Assembly: GCA_030431485.1 (NCBI GenBank)
Contig: JAUIIR010000030.1
Coordinates: 1 to 46,059, forward strand
Direction of reading: 5' to 3'
DNA: 46,059 nt
DNA from: Alphaproteobacteria bacterium
GTDB lineage: Bacteria > Pseudomonadota > Alphaproteobacteria > Rhodobacterales > Rhodobacteraceae
The number at the start of each line of letters is the position of its first letter. Positions within the stretch are counted from its first letter, which is position 1. Made by a program: the position numbers and the translations under genes. This document shows, in pieces, positions 37,485-46,059 of the stretch. The notes beneath the pieces are model-generated. The model searched no databases and was not told the DNA's origin. It saw only the letters and a program-made list of their open reading frames with translations.

Positions 37485-37564
37485 TCGCCACTCCGACCTT
37501 GGTGCCGCATTTCCTGTCCCGCGCATACTTGCTCAGCCACAGCCAAAACGCTAGGCTCCCCGGC

Positions 37565-38569
37565 ATGATACCGCTTGTTGATCCCTTCCAGCGCGCAATC
37601 TCTTACCTGCGCGTGTCCGTGACCGACCGATGTGATTTCCGATGTGTGTACTGCATGTCGGAAAACATGACCTTTCTGCCCAAGAAAGAGCTTCTGACTC
37701 TTGAAGAGCTTGACCGGATGTGCTCGACCTTCATCCGCCTTGGGGTCGAAAAGCTGCGCATTACAGGCGGCGAACCGCTTGTGCGCCGGGACATCATGAC
37801 CTTCTTCCGGTCAATGACGCGCCATCTGGAGGCGGGAACGTTCAAGGAATTGACGCTGACCACCAACGGCTCCCAGCTCGAACGTTTCGCAGGAGATCTG
37901 TACGAGGCCGGTGTGCGCCGCGTGAACATCTCGCTCGACACGCTGGACGAACAGAAATTCGCCGACATCACCCGCTGGGGTCGCTTGCCACAGGTTCTCA
38001 AAGGCATCGACGCTGCACAAAACGCGGGTCTGCGGGTGAAGATCAACACCGTGGCGCTCAAAGGCTTCAACGAGGACGAGCTATTCACCCTCACTGAATG
38101 GTGCCATGATCGCGACATGGATCTCACCTTCATTGAGGTCATGCCGATGGGCGATATCGGCAACGAAGACCGTCTCGGCCAGTACTGGAAACTCAGCGAC
38201 CTGCGCGACGAACTGCGCAAAAAATATACCCTGACCGACCTGCCCGAACGCACCGGCGGCCCGGCCCGCTATGTCCGGGTCGAGGAAACCGGCCAAAAGA
38301 TCGGCTTTATCACGCCGCTGACACACAATTTCTGTGAAAGCTGTAACCGCGTACGCCTGACCTGTACCGGCGAGCTTTTTATGTGTCTCGGACAGGAAGA
38401 CAACGCCGATCTGCGCTCGGCTCTGCGCAACCATCCCAACAGCGATGCTCCGTTGGAACAGGCAATTCGCGACGCTATTGCCATGAAACCAAAGGGCCAC
38501 GACTTCGACTATTCCCGTCAAACCGTAGATGGCCGCGTGTCGCGCCATATGAGCCACACCGGCGGCTGA
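37565..38569 (+). CDS. moaA: GTP 3',8-cyclase MoaA
   Basis: Radical-SAM enzyme for the first step of molybdenum cofactor synthesis, 334 residues. The N-terminal cluster motif is CDFRCVYC (Cys23, 27, 30). The second cluster ligands lie in [14 protein letters not shown] (about 253-273). [11 protein letters not shown] and the C-terminal Gly-Gly (SHTGG), needed for catalysis in the family, are intact. The ATG at 37565 fits the family start ([20 protein letters not shown]); the ribosome-binding site is weak. No other moa gene is nearby. Confidence 0.96.
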   Translation: MIPLVDPFQRAISYLRVSVTDRCDFRCVYCMSENMTFLPKKELLTLEELDRMCSTFIRLGVEKLRITGGEPLVRRDIMTFFRSMTRHLEAGTFKELTLTTNGSQLERFAGDLYEAGVRRVNISLDTLDEQKFADITRWGRLPQVLKGIDAAQNAGLRVKINTVALKGFNEDELFTLTEWCHDRDMDLTFIEVMPMGDIGNEDRLGQYWKLSDLRDELRKKYTLTDLPERTGGPARYVRVEETGQKIGFITPLTHNFCESCNRVRLTCTGELFMCLGQEDNADLRSALRNHPNSDAPLEQAIRDAIAMKPKGHDFDYSRQTVDGRVSRHMSHTGG

Positions 38570-38605
38570 TCCGTACGGCAAGCGAGTGGCCAGCCCCTCG
38601 CGCAC

Positions 38606-38767
38606 CCCGGGATATTTTCAAAACAAAGAAGCATGCGAGTTACCCCCGGCCAACTGGCAGGGGGCTTCTTCGTTTACGGTCATCGGCGTCCCCGCCTGTA
38701 CCGCGACATATGGATAGGCTGGTCAGGTTAAGAAAACCTTGCTTCTTTGTTTTCTAAATATCCCGGG
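38606..38767. repeat. 28-bp inverted repeat between converging moaA and anmK
   Basis: The left arm 38606-38633 begins CCCGGGATATTT and ends AAAACAAAGAAGCA. The right arm 38740-38767 is its reverse complement at 26 of 28 positions, with 106 bases between. Each gene reads the same sequence just past its stop. The 266-base gap also holds a GC-rich terminator and a TTGGGGC-AGA-GCCCCAA hairpin. Similar sequence occurs at about 26030-26087, so this is probably a dispersed intergenic element. Confidence 0.7.
38626..38676 (+). terminator. Intrinsic terminator after moaA
   Basis: CCCCC-G-GCC-AACT-GGC-A-GGGGG (38643-38664) forms a strong stem, followed by CTTCTTCGTTT. Outside it, AAGAAGC (38626-38632) can pair with GCTTCTT (38664-38670) to lengthen the stem. 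The T tail is interrupted, so it is imperfect but convincing by position. Confidence 0.55.
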
Positions 38768-38769
38768 CT

Positions 38770-38786
38770 TTGGGGCAGAGCCCCAA
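38770..38786 (-). terminator. Hairpin after anmK, member of G-rich repeat family
   Basis: TTGGGGC and GCCCCAA with an AGA loop, about 50 bases after the anmK stop on the minus strand. It lacks a T run. It matches the flanks of the twin hairpins at 26064-26120. Confidence 0.4.
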
Positions 38787-38835
38787 TCACTATCCGTCAC
38801 AAAACCGCAAAATTCCGAAGGTTTACACGCGCATC

Positions 38836-39966
38836 TCAGACCCGCGATATCTGCCCGCCTCCAACCGGCGCGCGCACGCCGGTGGTTCCGGGGGCAGATG
38901 TCGCCAATCCCCGTATGACGCGCACCGCGAGATAGGCAAAAGCCTGCGCCTCCAGCATGTCACCATCCAGACCAACAGCCTCAACCGGGTGCACCGGGCA
39001 ATCGAGCGCACTTTCAAGCATCGCCATCATCACCGGATTTTTGCGTCCCCCGCCGGTCACCAGCACGCGGTCCGGAGGGGTCGGGCAATACTCCATCCCC
39101 TGCATCACAGCCGCCGCCGCCATCGCGGTCATGGTGGCTGCGGCATCAGCGTCGTCGAGTTCCCTCACCAAATCCAGCATGAGCGAAAAGTCATTTCGGT
39201 CCAGTGATTTGGGCGGTATCTTGCGAAAATATCCTTCCTCCAGAAAAAGCTCCAAAGCGCCCGCAACAACTTCGCCCTTCGAGGCCAACGCGCCGTCCGC
39301 GTCAAACGCGAGGCCGCGTCGTTCCATCATCAAATCGTTGATTGGCGCGTTGGCGGGACCGGTGTCGAACGCAAGTAACGCGCCGTCGTCCTCAGGCGCA
39401 GATGATCGCGGGTCAATCCAGGTCAGATTACCCACCCCGCCGAGGTTCAGAAAAGCCAGCGGCGCGTCCGCATCGATCCATTTTGCGCAGGCCCAATGGA
39501 AGAACGGCGCAAGCGGGGCGCCCTCGCCGCCCAGTTCCACATCGTTTGAGCGGAAATCCCATACCACCGTCCGCCCCAGCGCCTGTGCCAACGCAGCGCC
39601 GTCGCCCAACTGATGGGTGCCACGACCGCGCGGCTCGTGCGCCAGAGTCTGACCGTGAAAGCCCACCAGTTCCGCGTCGAACCCGCTCAGCGCTGCCACG
39701 TGAGCGTCCAAAACCACGTTCGCTGCGGCGTTCAGATCCTCCCCCGGCCATTTGCCCAAAGCCGCACGCAACACCGCCTGCTCGTCAGTCGCGTACGCCC
39801 GATACCCGCACGCGCCGAACTCCGAAATGGTTGCCCCGTCCGTCCGCACCAGAGCGGCATCAACGCCATCCAGAGATGTTCCCGACATCGCCCCCAAGGC
39901 CCAGATCGGATCTGCCAACTTGCCCTTCACCTTTGCCACCACCCTGCGTATAGCTGCCCGCACCAT
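38836..39966 (-). CDS. anmK: Anhydro-N-acetylmuramic acid kinase
   Basis: A 376-residue sugar kinase that phosphorylates and opens 1,6-anhydro-MurNAc during cell-wall recycling. Family landmarks are [20 protein letters not shown] (near the start), [54 protein letters not shown] and [12 protein letters not shown]. The start is uncertain: ATG 39966 lacks a ribosome-binding site, and the first 20 or so residues ([16 protein letters not shown]) are longer than usual, so an inner GTG or TTG is possible. It is divergent from tyrS with only 19 bases between these starts. Confidence 0.92.
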   Translation of the reverse strand: MVRAAIRRVVAKVKGKLADPIWALGAMSGTSLDGVDAALVRTDGATISEFGACGYRAYATDEQAVLRAALGKWPGEDLNAAANVVLDAHVAALSGFDAELVGFHGQTLAHEPRGRGTHQLGDGAALAQALGRTVVWDFRSNDVELGGEGAPLAPFFHWACAKWIDADAPLAFLNLGGVGNLTWIDPRSSAPEDDGALLAFDTGPANAPINDLMMERRGLAFDADGALASKGEVVAGALELFLEEGYFRKIPPKSLDRNDFSLMLDLVRELDDADAAATMTAMAAAAVMQGMEYCPTPPDRVLVTGGGRKNPVMMAMLESALDCPVHPVEAVGLDGDMLEAQAFAYLAVRVIRGLATSAPGTTGVRAPVGGGQISRV

Positions 39967-39985
39967 TCTATAACGAGGCAACCCA

Positions 39986-41236
39986 ATGACCTACCATCCC
40001 AAATCGGACTTCATGCGTGTCATGATGGAGCGTGGCTTTCTGGCCGATTGCACCGATTATCAAGGCCTGGACGAGGCGCTGATCAACGGGGTGGTGCCGA
40101 CCTATATCGGCTATGACGCAACGGCGAAGTCGTTGCATGTAGGGCATCTGCTCAACATCATGATGCTGCGCTGGCTGCAGAAGACCGGGCACAAGCCGAT
40201 CACCCTCATGGGCGGCGGCACCACCAAGGTGGGCGATCCCAGCTTCCGCGCGGACGAGCGCCCGCTGCTGACGCCGGAACAGATCGACGACAATATCGAG
40301 GGCATGAAGCAGGTCTTCGCCAAGTACCTCGACTATGGCGACGGGCCGACGGACGCGATCATGCTAAACAATGCCGAATGGCTGGACGGGCTGAACTATC
40401 TCGAATTCCTGCGGGACATCGGGCGGCATTTCAGCGTCAACCGAATGCTGTCGTTCGAGAGCGTGAAGTCGCGGCTGGATCGCGAGCAATCGCTGTCCTT
40501 CCTCGAATTCAACTACATGATCCTGCAGGCCTACGACTTCCTCGAACTGAACCGCCGCTATGGCTGTCTTCTGCAGATGGGCGGTTCGGACCAGTGGGGC
40601 AATATCGTCAACGGGATCGACCTGACCCGCCGCGTGCTGGATCACGAGATCTACGGTCTCACCTCTCCGTTGCTGACCACCAGCGATGGCAAGAAGATGG
40701 GTAAAAGCCAGGGTGGCGCGATGTGGCTCAACGCCGACATGCTGAGCCCCTATGAGTTCTGGCAGTTCTGGCGCAACACCACCGACGCCGATGTGGGCCG
40801 GTTCCTCAAGCTCTATACCGAATTGCCGGTCGAGGAATGTGACCGTCTGGGTACGCTTGAGGGGTCTGAGATCAATGACGCCAAGATCATTTTGGCAAAT
40901 GAGGTGACAAAGCTCTGCCACGGGGCTGAGGCTGCGGCTGCGGCTGAAGCCACAGCGCGCGAAGTGTTCGAGAAGGGTGGCATCGGGGATGATCTTCCCA
41001 CTGTGGCGCTCACCTCAGAAGACATCGGCGATGGCATCTCGATTGTACAGTTGATCGTCAAAACCGGTCTGGCCAAATCCGGCAAAGAGGCCAAGCGCCT
41101 GATTGCGGAGAACGGAGCCAAGATCGACGATGCACCGCTCACAGATGCGGGCCTGATGATAGACGCAACCGCACTGGCCAACCCGATCAAACTCAGCGCG
41201 GGGAAAAAGCGCCACGCGCTGGTCAAACTCGGTTAA
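39986..41236 (+). CDS. tyrS: Tyrosyl-tRNA synthetase
   Basis: Class I aminoacyl-tRNA synthetase for tyrosine, 416 residues. The HIGH-type motif is HVGH (residues 51-54), the KMSKS-type motif is KMGKS (about 237-241), and tyrosine-site stretches [16 protein letters not shown] and [20 protein letters not shown] are intact. The C-terminal S4 domain ([20 protein letters not shown]) begins near residue 350. GAGG precedes the ATG. Base composition in the middle of the gene is a little richer in GC than its neighbours, with no sign of transfer. Confidence 0.97.
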   Translation: MTYHPKSDFMRVMMERGFLADCTDYQGLDEALINGVVPTYIGYDATAKSLHVGHLLNIMMLRWLQKTGHKPITLMGGGTTKVGDPSFRADERPLLTPEQIDDNIEGMKQVFAKYLDYGDGPTDAIMLNNAEWLDGLNYLEFLRDIGRHFSVNRMLSFESVKSRLDREQSLSFLEFNYMILQAYDFLELNRRYGCLLQMGGSDQWGNIVNGIDLTRRVLDHEIYGLTSPLLTTSDGKKMGKSQGGAMWLNADMLSPYEFWQFWRNTTDADVGRFLKLYTELPVEECDRLGTLEGSEINDAKIILANEVTKLCHGAEAAAAAEATAREVFEKGGIGDDLPTVALTSEDIGDGISIVQLIVKTGLAKSGKEAKRLIAENGAKIDDAPLTDAGLMIDATALANPIKLSAGKKRHALVKLG

Positions 41237-41266
41237 GCCCTTGACCCGGCGCGCCCCAGCGCCGAC

Positions 41267-42232
41267 TCAATTTCCCAGCATCCACTGCCCGTCCGGCCAG
41301 AAGGCGTGATAAGCGAAGGCGAATAACACGTCGTGCGGCACGTCGCGGCCCTGTGCGTCGCGCACGCGGATAGACCCAATATCGCGCCCCGCTCCGATCC
41401 GCGCGGTGTCCAGCGCCGACGCCTGCCCGGACGTCCAGGAAATCACCACACCCGCCTCGCGCAGTTCCCCTTCACGGGCCAGCCGTGCCATCGGCCAGGC
41501 CCGGTCGCCCACGCGTACGACCCGCTCCAGCGCATCAAGGCCGTGCGGCGGGAGTTCACCGGAATAGAGGAACGGCCGGGTCGAGCTGTCATAGCCTTCA
41601 TACGGATTGCGTCCGTAGTCGCGGTTATAATCCGGCTCTGCCATTACCAATCCATCCGGATGACGGTCGATAAATTCAGCCCAGCTTTCCATCCAACTTG
41701 GCAGCGTTTCCAGTTGCGCTCCGGTCAATTCGCCGACAATGGCCTCGCCAAGCGCCTGCTGCCACCAACTTTCGGTTTCGCGGTCATACATGATCATGTC
41801 CGAGTTCCGCAGCTTGCCCGACACGCCAAAGCGCAATTCCCGACCGTTTACCCTCCGGTCAAATATCAGCGCCGAATTGCACAGCGGGCAAAATGTCACC
41901 GCCACCGGTACGCCGCCAACAACATCGTTCACGATTTCATGCCAGGTCAGATAGCGGATGGGATAGGCCCGCGCGGTATCACCCATTTCCAAAGTGATCA
42001 CTGGCTCGGTTGGGGCGATTCCGGTCTTGTCGGATGCTCGGACAAAAGATGGATCATCCAGAGCCGGGATGCCGTCCTTCGGTGGGCCGCCCGACAGGAT
42101 TTCCACCCAGTTTGGCACAGAGGTCTTTTCGAAATTGGTTTGTGGCCATTCATGCCGCCAGAATTCCGGACTTGCCGAAACAGAGGCCGCAAACAGAAGC
42201 GACAGGATCATACTCAGGATCGAAACACGCAT
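41267..42232 (-). CDS. DUF3179 domain-containing secreted protein
   Basis: A 321-residue protein with Sec signal MRVSILSMILSLLFAASVSA. The DUF3179 core shows ARAYPIRYLTWHEIVNDVVG, then VAVTFCPLCNSALIFDRRV (Cys115 and Cys118), FGVSGKLRNSDMIMYDRETESWWQQ and YNRDYGRNPYEGYDSS. The family is exported, its function is unknown, and the CPLC pair suggests metal or redox chemistry. GGAGGAG lies 7 bases from the ATG. A cluster of TTTGCA/TGCAAA boxes sits about 110-170 bases upstream and may control it. Confidence 0.86.
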   Translation of the reverse strand: MRVSILSMILSLLFAASVSASPEFWRHEWPQTNFEKTSVPNWVEILSGGPPKDGIPALDDPSFVRASDKTGIAPTEPVITLEMGDTARAYPIRYLTWHEIVNDVVGGVPVAVTFCPLCNSALIFDRRVNGRELRFGVSGKLRNSDMIMYDRETESWWQQALGEAIVGELTGAQLETLPSWMESWAEFIDRHPDGLVMAEPDYNRDYGRNPYEGYDSSTRPFLYSGELPPHGLDALERVVRVGDRAWPMARLAREGELREAGVVISWTSGQASALDTARIGAGRDIGSIRVRDAQGRDVPHDVLFAFAYHAFWPDGQWMLGN

Positions 42233-42341
42233 GGGACATCTCCTCCAGATGCTCTCAGCCTGCCGCAATCCCGACTTCCTGCACAGCCTTGCACACGCAG
42301 CTGTGACAGCGCGCGACCCCGGCTTCTTCTTTTTACAAATA

Positions 42342-42399
42342 CGCAAACTGCATTTGCAAAACTGCAAACCCCTGTAGCGGAGGTGAAACTTTGCAAACT
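42342..42399. promoter_or_regulatory. Cluster of TTTGCA/TGCAAA boxes upstream of DUF3179 gene
   Basis: Within 58 bases there are CGCAAACTGC, ATTTGCAAAACTGCAAA and GAAACTTTGCAAA. The last fits the RamB-type consensus RRAACTTTGCAAA as I remember it. Repetition of the half-site suggests a regulator binding region. The rest of this 245-base gap shows only the terminator at 42444-42470. Confidence 0.45.
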
Positions 42400-42443
42400 C
42401 CGCCCATCGCTGGTGCCACCCAATGGCGGCGACGGCAAACCCT

Positions 42444-42470
42444 GTGCGTGGCCCGGTCCGGGCCACGCAC
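42444..42470 (-). terminator. Strong hairpin after the cyclophilin pair
   Basis: GTGCGTGGCCCGG and its exact reverse complement separated by one base, 8 bases past the cyclophilin stop. The tail on the minus strand is GGGTTTGCC, poor in T, but the stem is exceptionally stable. Confidence 0.6.
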
Positions 42471-42477
42471 GGAAAGA

Positions 42478-43026
42478 TTATTCGGTCACAGTCACCGTGC
42501 TCATCACATCAGGACGGCCTATGACTTCGCCATTGCGACCTTCGCCGCGCTTGATCGTGTCGACCACATCCATGCCCTCAGTCACTTCACCCACAACGGT
42601 ATACTGACCGTTCAGGAAATAGCCTTCCTGGAACATGATGAAGAACTGCGAATTGGCGGAATTGGGGTTCTGCGACCGCGCCATGCCGACGACACCGCGA
42701 TCAAACGGCAGGTCGGAAAACTCCGCTGGCAGGTCCGGACGGTCTGAGCCGCCTCGCCCCGCCATGCGCATGTCGCCGCCGTCGATCTTGCCGAACTCGA
42801 CATCGCCAGTCTGCGCCATAAAGCCGTCAATCACGCGGTGAAAGACAACGCCGTCATAGGCACCCTCTTCCGCCAAAGCGGTGATCTGTGCCACGTGCTG
42901 CGGGGCCACGTCTTCGAACAGGTCGATGGTCACGGTGCCATTGGCCTCGCCCGCAACCTCGATCTGCAGACCTGTGGCCAGCGCCGGAGACGCCAGCAGA
43001 GAGAGGGCAATCGCTAGCTTACGCAT
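42478..43026 (-). CDS. Peptidyl-prolyl cis-trans isomerase (cyclophilin), exported
   Basis: A 182-residue cyclophilin with signal peptide [19 protein letters not shown], so it acts in the periplasm. The catalytic core shows [18 protein letters not shown] (with the active-site Arg-Val), [18 protein letters not shown] and [20 protein letters not shown]. It speeds proline isomerisation during folding of exported proteins. Its first 8 bases overlap the end of the cytoplasmic paralogue upstream. The central 100 residues of the two proteins are very similar, so this is a tandem duplication with one copy given a signal peptide. Confidence 0.93.
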   Translation of the reverse strand: MRKLAIALSLLASPALATGLQIEVAGEANGTVTIDLFEDVAPQHVAQITALAEEGAYDGVVFHRVIDGFMAQTGDVEFGKIDGGDMRMAGRGGSDRPDLPAEFSDLPFDRGVVGMARSQNPNSANSQFFIMFQEGYFLNGQYTVVGEVTEGMDVVDTIKRGEGRNGEVIGRPDVMSTVTVTE

Positions 43027-43525
43027 CAGCGGCCACCTTAACCGAGATCATCCGGTCCGGGTTCGCAGGCGGCTCACCACGGGTGATGGCATCCACATGC
43101 TCCATGCCGGAAATCACGCGGCCATAGACCGTGTACTGACCGTTGAGGAAATGGTTATCTTTGAAGTTGATGAAAAACTGTGAATTGGCCGAATTCGGGT
43201 TCTGCGAGCGCGCCGCGCCCAATGTGCCCCGGTCATGCGACAGCTTGGAGAATTCTGCCGGCAGGTCCGGCAGGTCCGACCCACCCGTACCAGCGCGACG
43301 CAGGTTGAAGTCGTCTTCCATGTCGCCATGCTCAACATCGCCGGTCTGAGCCATGAAGCCGTCGATCACCCGATGGAAACACACGTTGTCATAGGCACCG
43401 GAGCGGGCCAGTTCTTTCATGCGCTCGGCATGTTTGGGGGCCACGTCAGGCAACAACTCAATGGTGACGGTGCCGTCCTTCAGCTCGATCAGGATGGTGT
43501 TTTCGGGGTCTTTGATCTCGGCCAT
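43019..43525 (-). CDS. Peptidyl-prolyl cis-trans isomerase (cyclophilin), cytoplasmic
   Basis: A 168-residue cyclophilin without a signal peptide ([20 protein letters not shown]). The core motifs are [39 protein letters not shown] and [20 protein letters not shown]. It is the first of two overlapping cyclophilin genes. AGGAG precedes the ATG. It is divergent from pgk with 125 bases between the starts, in which TTTATAT suggests a -10 region for this gene. Confidence 0.93.
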   Translation of the reverse strand: MAEIKDPENTILIELKDGTVTIELLPDVAPKHAERMKELARSGAYDNVCFHRVIDGFMAQTGDVEHGDMEDDFNLRRAGTGGSDLPDLPAEFSKLSHDRGTLGAARSQNPNSANSQFFINFKDNHFLNGQYTVYGRVISGMEHVDAITRGEPPANPDRMISVKVAADA

Positions 43526-43650
43526 GCCGCACTCCTTCAGATATAAAGTTGCGGCAAGACTTAAAGCGCGACCAGCGGATTGCCAAGGACCGCATTGACC
43601 TCAGCGCGCCACAACGCCATCACGGAACGGACTCAGATCAGGAGGGGCAG

Positions 43651-44826
43651 ATGGCCTGGAAGACGCTCGACGACATGGAACTTGCCGGCAAGCGCGTGCT
43701 GACGCGTGTGGATATCAACGTGCCATTGGACAACGGTCAGGTGACGGACGCCACCCGCATCACCCACATCGTACCGACGATCAACGATATTCTGTCCAAG
43801 GGCGGCACACCCATCCTGCTGGCGCATTTTGGCCGCCCTAAAGGCAAACCAAACCCCGAGATGAGCCTACGCCTGGTACAGCCGGCGCTGGAAGAAGCGC
43901 TTGGCCGGAGCGTGACGTTTATGGAACGTCCTTCGCGTGAAGAGATCGACGCCCTGCCCGCCGATGCGGTTGTTCTGGTGGAAAACACCCGCTTCACGCC
44001 TATGGAAGAAGCCAACGATCCCCAAATGGCCGGATTTCTTGCCTCTCTCGGCGACGTGTTCTGCAACGATGCGTTCTCGGCCGCACATCGCGCCCATGCC
44101 TCGACCACGGGCGTGGCGCATCTGCTGCCCTCCTGCGCCGGTCGTCTCATGGAGGCGGAACTGCGCGCGCTTGAAGCCGCTCTCAGCAATCCAGAGCGCC
44201 CGGTGGTGGCTGTTGTGGGTGGCGCGAAAGTGTCAACCAAGCTGGACCTGCTGTCGAACCTCATTGAAAAGGTCGACATTCTCGTGATCGGCGGCGGCAT
44301 GGCGAACACCTTCCTTGCGGCGCAAGGCGTGGACGTGGGTAAATCGCTCTGCGAGCATGATCTGGCCGACACCGCCCGCACCATTGCGGAAAAAGCGGCG
44401 ACAACCGGCTGCGAACTGCTTTTGCCGCGGGATGTTGTTGTCGCGCGTGAATTCAAGGCCGGAGCAGATGCCGAAACGGTCAAGACCGAGGACTGTCCAT
44501 CCGATGCGATGATCCTCGACGCGGGCCCCGACAGTGTGGCGCATATCTGTCAGGCCTTTGACCGCGCGAAAACGCTGATCTGGAACGGCCCGCTTGGCGC
44601 GTTCGAAATTCCACCCTTCGACGCAGCCACGAATGCGGCGGCAGCCTATGCAGCGGGCCTCAGCCGTTCGGGCAAGCTGATCTCGGTTGCCGGTGGCGGC
44701 GACACTGTCGCAGCGCTGAACAAGGCGGACGCGTCGGAAAGCTTCACCTACATCTCGACCGCGGGTGGCGCATTTCTTGAGTGGATGGAAGGCAAAACCC
44801 TGCCCGGCGTCGCAGCTTTGGGTTGA
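43651..44826 (+). CDS. pgk: Phosphoglycerate kinase
   Basis: Glycolytic and gluconeogenic enzyme that transfers phosphate between 1,3-bisphosphoglycerate and ADP, 391 residues. Seen: [19 protein letters not shown] at the start, [36 protein letters not shown] (about 188-204), [16 protein letters not shown] and the C-terminal [12 protein letters not shown] with [21 protein letters not shown] 43651 ([11 protein letters not shown]) has AGGAGGGG directly upstream. The frame is open 34 codons earlier, but those residues do not belong to the family. Confidence 0.97.
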   Translation: MAWKTLDDMELAGKRVLTRVDINVPLDNGQVTDATRITHIVPTINDILSKGGTPILLAHFGRPKGKPNPEMSLRLVQPALEEALGRSVTFMERPSREEIDALPADAVVLVENTRFTPMEEANDPQMAGFLASLGDVFCNDAFSAAHRAHASTTGVAHLLPSCAGRLMEAELRALEAALSNPERPVVAVVGGAKVSTKLDLLSNLIEKVDILVIGGGMANTFLAAQGVDVGKSLCEHDLADTARTIAEKAATTGCELLLPRDVVVAREFKAGADAETVKTEDCPSDAMILDAGPDSVAHICQAFDRAKTLIWNGPLGAFEIPPFDAATNAAAAYAAGLSRSGKLISVAGGGDTVAALNKADASESFTYISTAGGAFLEWMEGKTLPGVAALG

Positions 44827-44860
44827 TCCAGCCCAAGAGGCGAGTCCTGAAGGCAACAGC

Positions 44861-44883
44861 CACGCGGCTTCCTGCGTGTTTTT
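44861..44883 (+). terminator. Intrinsic terminator after pgk
   Basis: CACGCGG and CC-T-GCGTG pair around CTT, with one bulged T, followed by TTTTT. It begins 35 bases past the pgk stop. Confidence 0.65.
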
Positions 44884-44896
44884 GAGGAAAAAAGAT

Positions 44897-44926
44897 ACAG
44901 GGGAATTCCCACGCGGAGTCCCCTGT
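44897..44926 (+). repeat. Hairpin in the ftsB-like leader region
   Basis: ACAGGGG and CCCCTGT form a 7-bp stem around 16 bases. It lies after the pgk terminator and 50 bases before the ftsB-like gene. No T run follows. Confidence 0.4.
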
Positions 44927-44975
44927 GCAATTGTGACCGCACGCACCCGACAAGAGGTGCGATCAGAGGCAGATA

Positions 44976-45278
44976 ATGACGCAACACCGCACACGACCGG
45001 CCCTTGGGGGACTTGTGTTTTTCGCAGGCTGTTTCTGCGTGGGGGCCTATTTTATCTTTGCGGCTGTTCAGGGCGACTACGGCGTTTTCCGCCGCGCTGA
45101 GATCGTTGTCGAAACGCGCACACTCGAAGCCGAACTACAGGACCTGCAGACAGAAGTGGCCCGGATGGAAAACCTCACGCGTCGTCTGTCAGATACCTAC
45201 CTTGATTTGGATTTGCTGGATGAACGCGCCCGCGACATCCTTGGTATGATCCGCAGCGACGAGATTGTGGTGCGCTAA
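44976..45278 (+). CDS. FtsB/DivIC-like septum formation initiator
   Basis: A 100-residue single-pass membrane protein. One helix (GGLVFFAGCFCVGAYFIFAA) is followed by a coiled coil (VVETRTLEAELQDLQTEVAR and on) and the short C-terminal part LDLLDERARDILGMIRSDEI typical of the FtsB/DivIC family. It should act in the divisome with FtsL and FtsQ. AGAGG lies 7 bases before the ATG. It follows pgk and its terminator. The next gene to the right converges on it. Confidence 0.9.
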   Translation: MTQHRTRPALGGLVFFAGCFCVGAYFIFAAVQGDYGVFRRAEIVVETRTLEAELQDLQTEVARMENLTRRLSDTYLDLDLLDERARDILGMIRSDEIVVR

Positions 45279-45295
45279 GCGCTGCCGCCGATTTG

Positions 45296-45319
45296 AAGGG
45301 ACGACAGGCGCCGTCCCTT
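45296..45319. terminator. Hairpin between converging ftsB-like and acidic-protein genes
   Basis: AAGGGACG and CGTCCCTT form an 8-bp stem with an 8-base loop in the 44-base gap between two stop codons. There is no clear T run, so it is a probable but weak two-way terminator. Confidence 0.45.
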
Positions 45320-45322
45320 GGA

Positions 45323-46059
45323 TCACATGAACACCGACAGAATGCCGAGGAACGGCAGAAGCATCATCAGATCGGCCATCCCGCCAGCATCATCATCCGC
45401 GTCCTCAGCCTCACTCTCGTCGGCCATTTGAGCCTCTTCAAACGCCAATATCTCGTCAGTGCCTGCTGTTACAGCAACTGTCGGGAAGTTAATCGGTTCG
45501 GGGTCAGGTTCCGGCGCGGCTTCGATCGGTGCAAGCTCTTCTGCAAAATCGTCGATCAGCGGATCCGGCAAATCTTCTGGGGATTCGTCAGAAATCACAT
45601 CCTGGAAATCCTGTGACGGAGTAAAGCCGAACATCCGCACCTGCATGATCTCGCCCTGATCCATCTGGACCGAAAGATCGGTCCCATCGAGAACCAACGC
45701 CGGATCGATAGTCTCGACAACCGCGTCCGAGGCGCTGTCGCCGACCGGCGCACCGTCGGCGACACCCAGAACCGAGATCTCGACCCGGCCCGTATCGCTC
45801 ACCAAGCCAGAGAAATCGACGACAGTGTCAGCGCCATCTTCGTCCGTGGCCGCGATGTAGAACAACAGCTCATCGGGTTCCCAGAACCCGTGAAGGGCAA
45901 TCCCGTCTTCCTCTACCTCGGTGTCGGCACCGCTCTCGGGTGTGAGGTCAATGGCGACCTTACCCGGCATCGCGTCCTGCATCATATTGAACATCGCCCC
46001 ACCCGGCGTGAGATCGGCCTGACCGTCATCGACGCTCAACGTGTTCGGGGTGTTCTGAA
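45323..46059 (-). CDS. Acidic protein with hydrophobic C-terminal tail (5' end beyond window)
   Basis: The last gene runs off the right edge; about 245 codons are visible and the frame continues past 46059 (QNTPNTLSVDDGQADL), so the start is missing. It is very rich in Asp and Glu. The first half looks like a beta-rich domain (KVAIDLTPESGADTEVEEDG, DGIALHGFWEPDELLFYIAA). A Pro/Asp/Glu-rich linker follows, then an acidic run (ESEAEDADDDAGG) and a final 18-residue hydrophobic stretch (ADLMMLLPFLGILSVFM). The tail could be a membrane anchor or part of an export signal. No family recognised. Confidence 0.7.
   Translation of the reverse strand, partial: QNTPNTLSVDDGQADLTPGGAMFNMMQDAMPGKVAIDLTPESGADTEVEEDGIALHGFWEPDELLFYIAATDEDGADTVVDFSGLVSDTGRVEISVLGVADGAPVGDSASDAVVETIDPALVLDGTDLSVQMDQGEIMQVRMFGFTPSQDFQDVISDESPEDLPDPLIDDFAEELAPIEAAPEPDPEPINFPTVAVTAGTDEILAFEEAQMADESEAEDADDDAGGMADLMMLLPFLGILSVFM

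Noticed and set aside
39960..39980. TATAAC as -10 box for tyrS
   Set aside because: The transcription start would fall within a few bases of the ATG and cut off the ribosome-binding site, and no -35 box fits.

Overview
The window is chromosomal, GC-rich DNA from an alphaproteobacterium, almost certainly a Rhodobacteraceae (Roseobacter-type) member. The reasons are the gene order of the nuo cluster with its interspersed small genes, the NuoE tail shared with a neighbouring helix-hairpin-helix protein, the pgk / tandem cyclophilin / ftsB-like arrangement, and the family-specific small proteins. It reads as ordinary, well-kept core genome: no insertion sequence, phage gene, CRISPR array, rRNA or tRNA was seen, and no stretch over 300 bases lacks a gene.

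Region 1 (1-18.4 kb, minus strand) is one long complex I operon: nuoA-B-C-(small membrane protein)-D-(lipoprotein)-E-(helix-hairpin-helix membrane protein)-(DUF5337-like)-F-(lipoprotein)-(DUF5333-like)-G-(lipoprotein)-H-I-(CMD-like)-J-K-L-M-N, with nuoN running off the left edge. Many junctions are 4-nt ATGA overlaps. A good sigma70-type promoter lies upstream of nuoA. A cluster of hairpins, one of them a good intrinsic terminator, follows nuoF, so the operon may be expressed in two blocks.

Region 2 (18.6-19.6 kb, minus) is a two-gene unit, a DUF411 protein and a cytochrome c'. Its promoter matches the Cu(I)-responsive MerR-family (CueR/HmrR) operator closely, which suggests copper control.

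Region 3 (19.9-31.3 kb) is a lone MmgE/PrpD gene (plus) facing a leucine/isovalerate degradation operon (minus). The operon runs ivd, a small membrane protein, an acyl-CoA synthetase, an LprI-like protein, mccB, mccA, a glutathione transferase, HMG-CoA lyase, methylglutaconyl-CoA hydratase and a membrane protein. It starts at a promoter with a near-perfect palindrome between the -10 and the gene.

Region 4 (31.3-37.0 kb) holds a stress-type flavin/PNPOx-fold protein and creA, then a HAD phosphatase divergent from glmU-glmS-alkD-like. Region 5 (37.0-46.06 kb) holds a lipoprotein, moaA, anmK, tyrS, a DUF3179 protein, two overlapping cyclophilins, pgk, an ftsB-like gene and a truncated acidic protein at the right edge. 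moaA and anmK converge on a 28-bp inverted repeat that seems to belong to a dispersed repeat family also seen between mccB and mccA.

The strongest leads beyond routine annotation are the copper-type operator, the domain shared by NuoE and its neighbour, the hairpin cluster that splits the nuo operon, the palindromic operator of the leucine operon, the GGAAC-N16-CGTT promoter of the stress gene, and the repeat family. I found no clear wholly new system.
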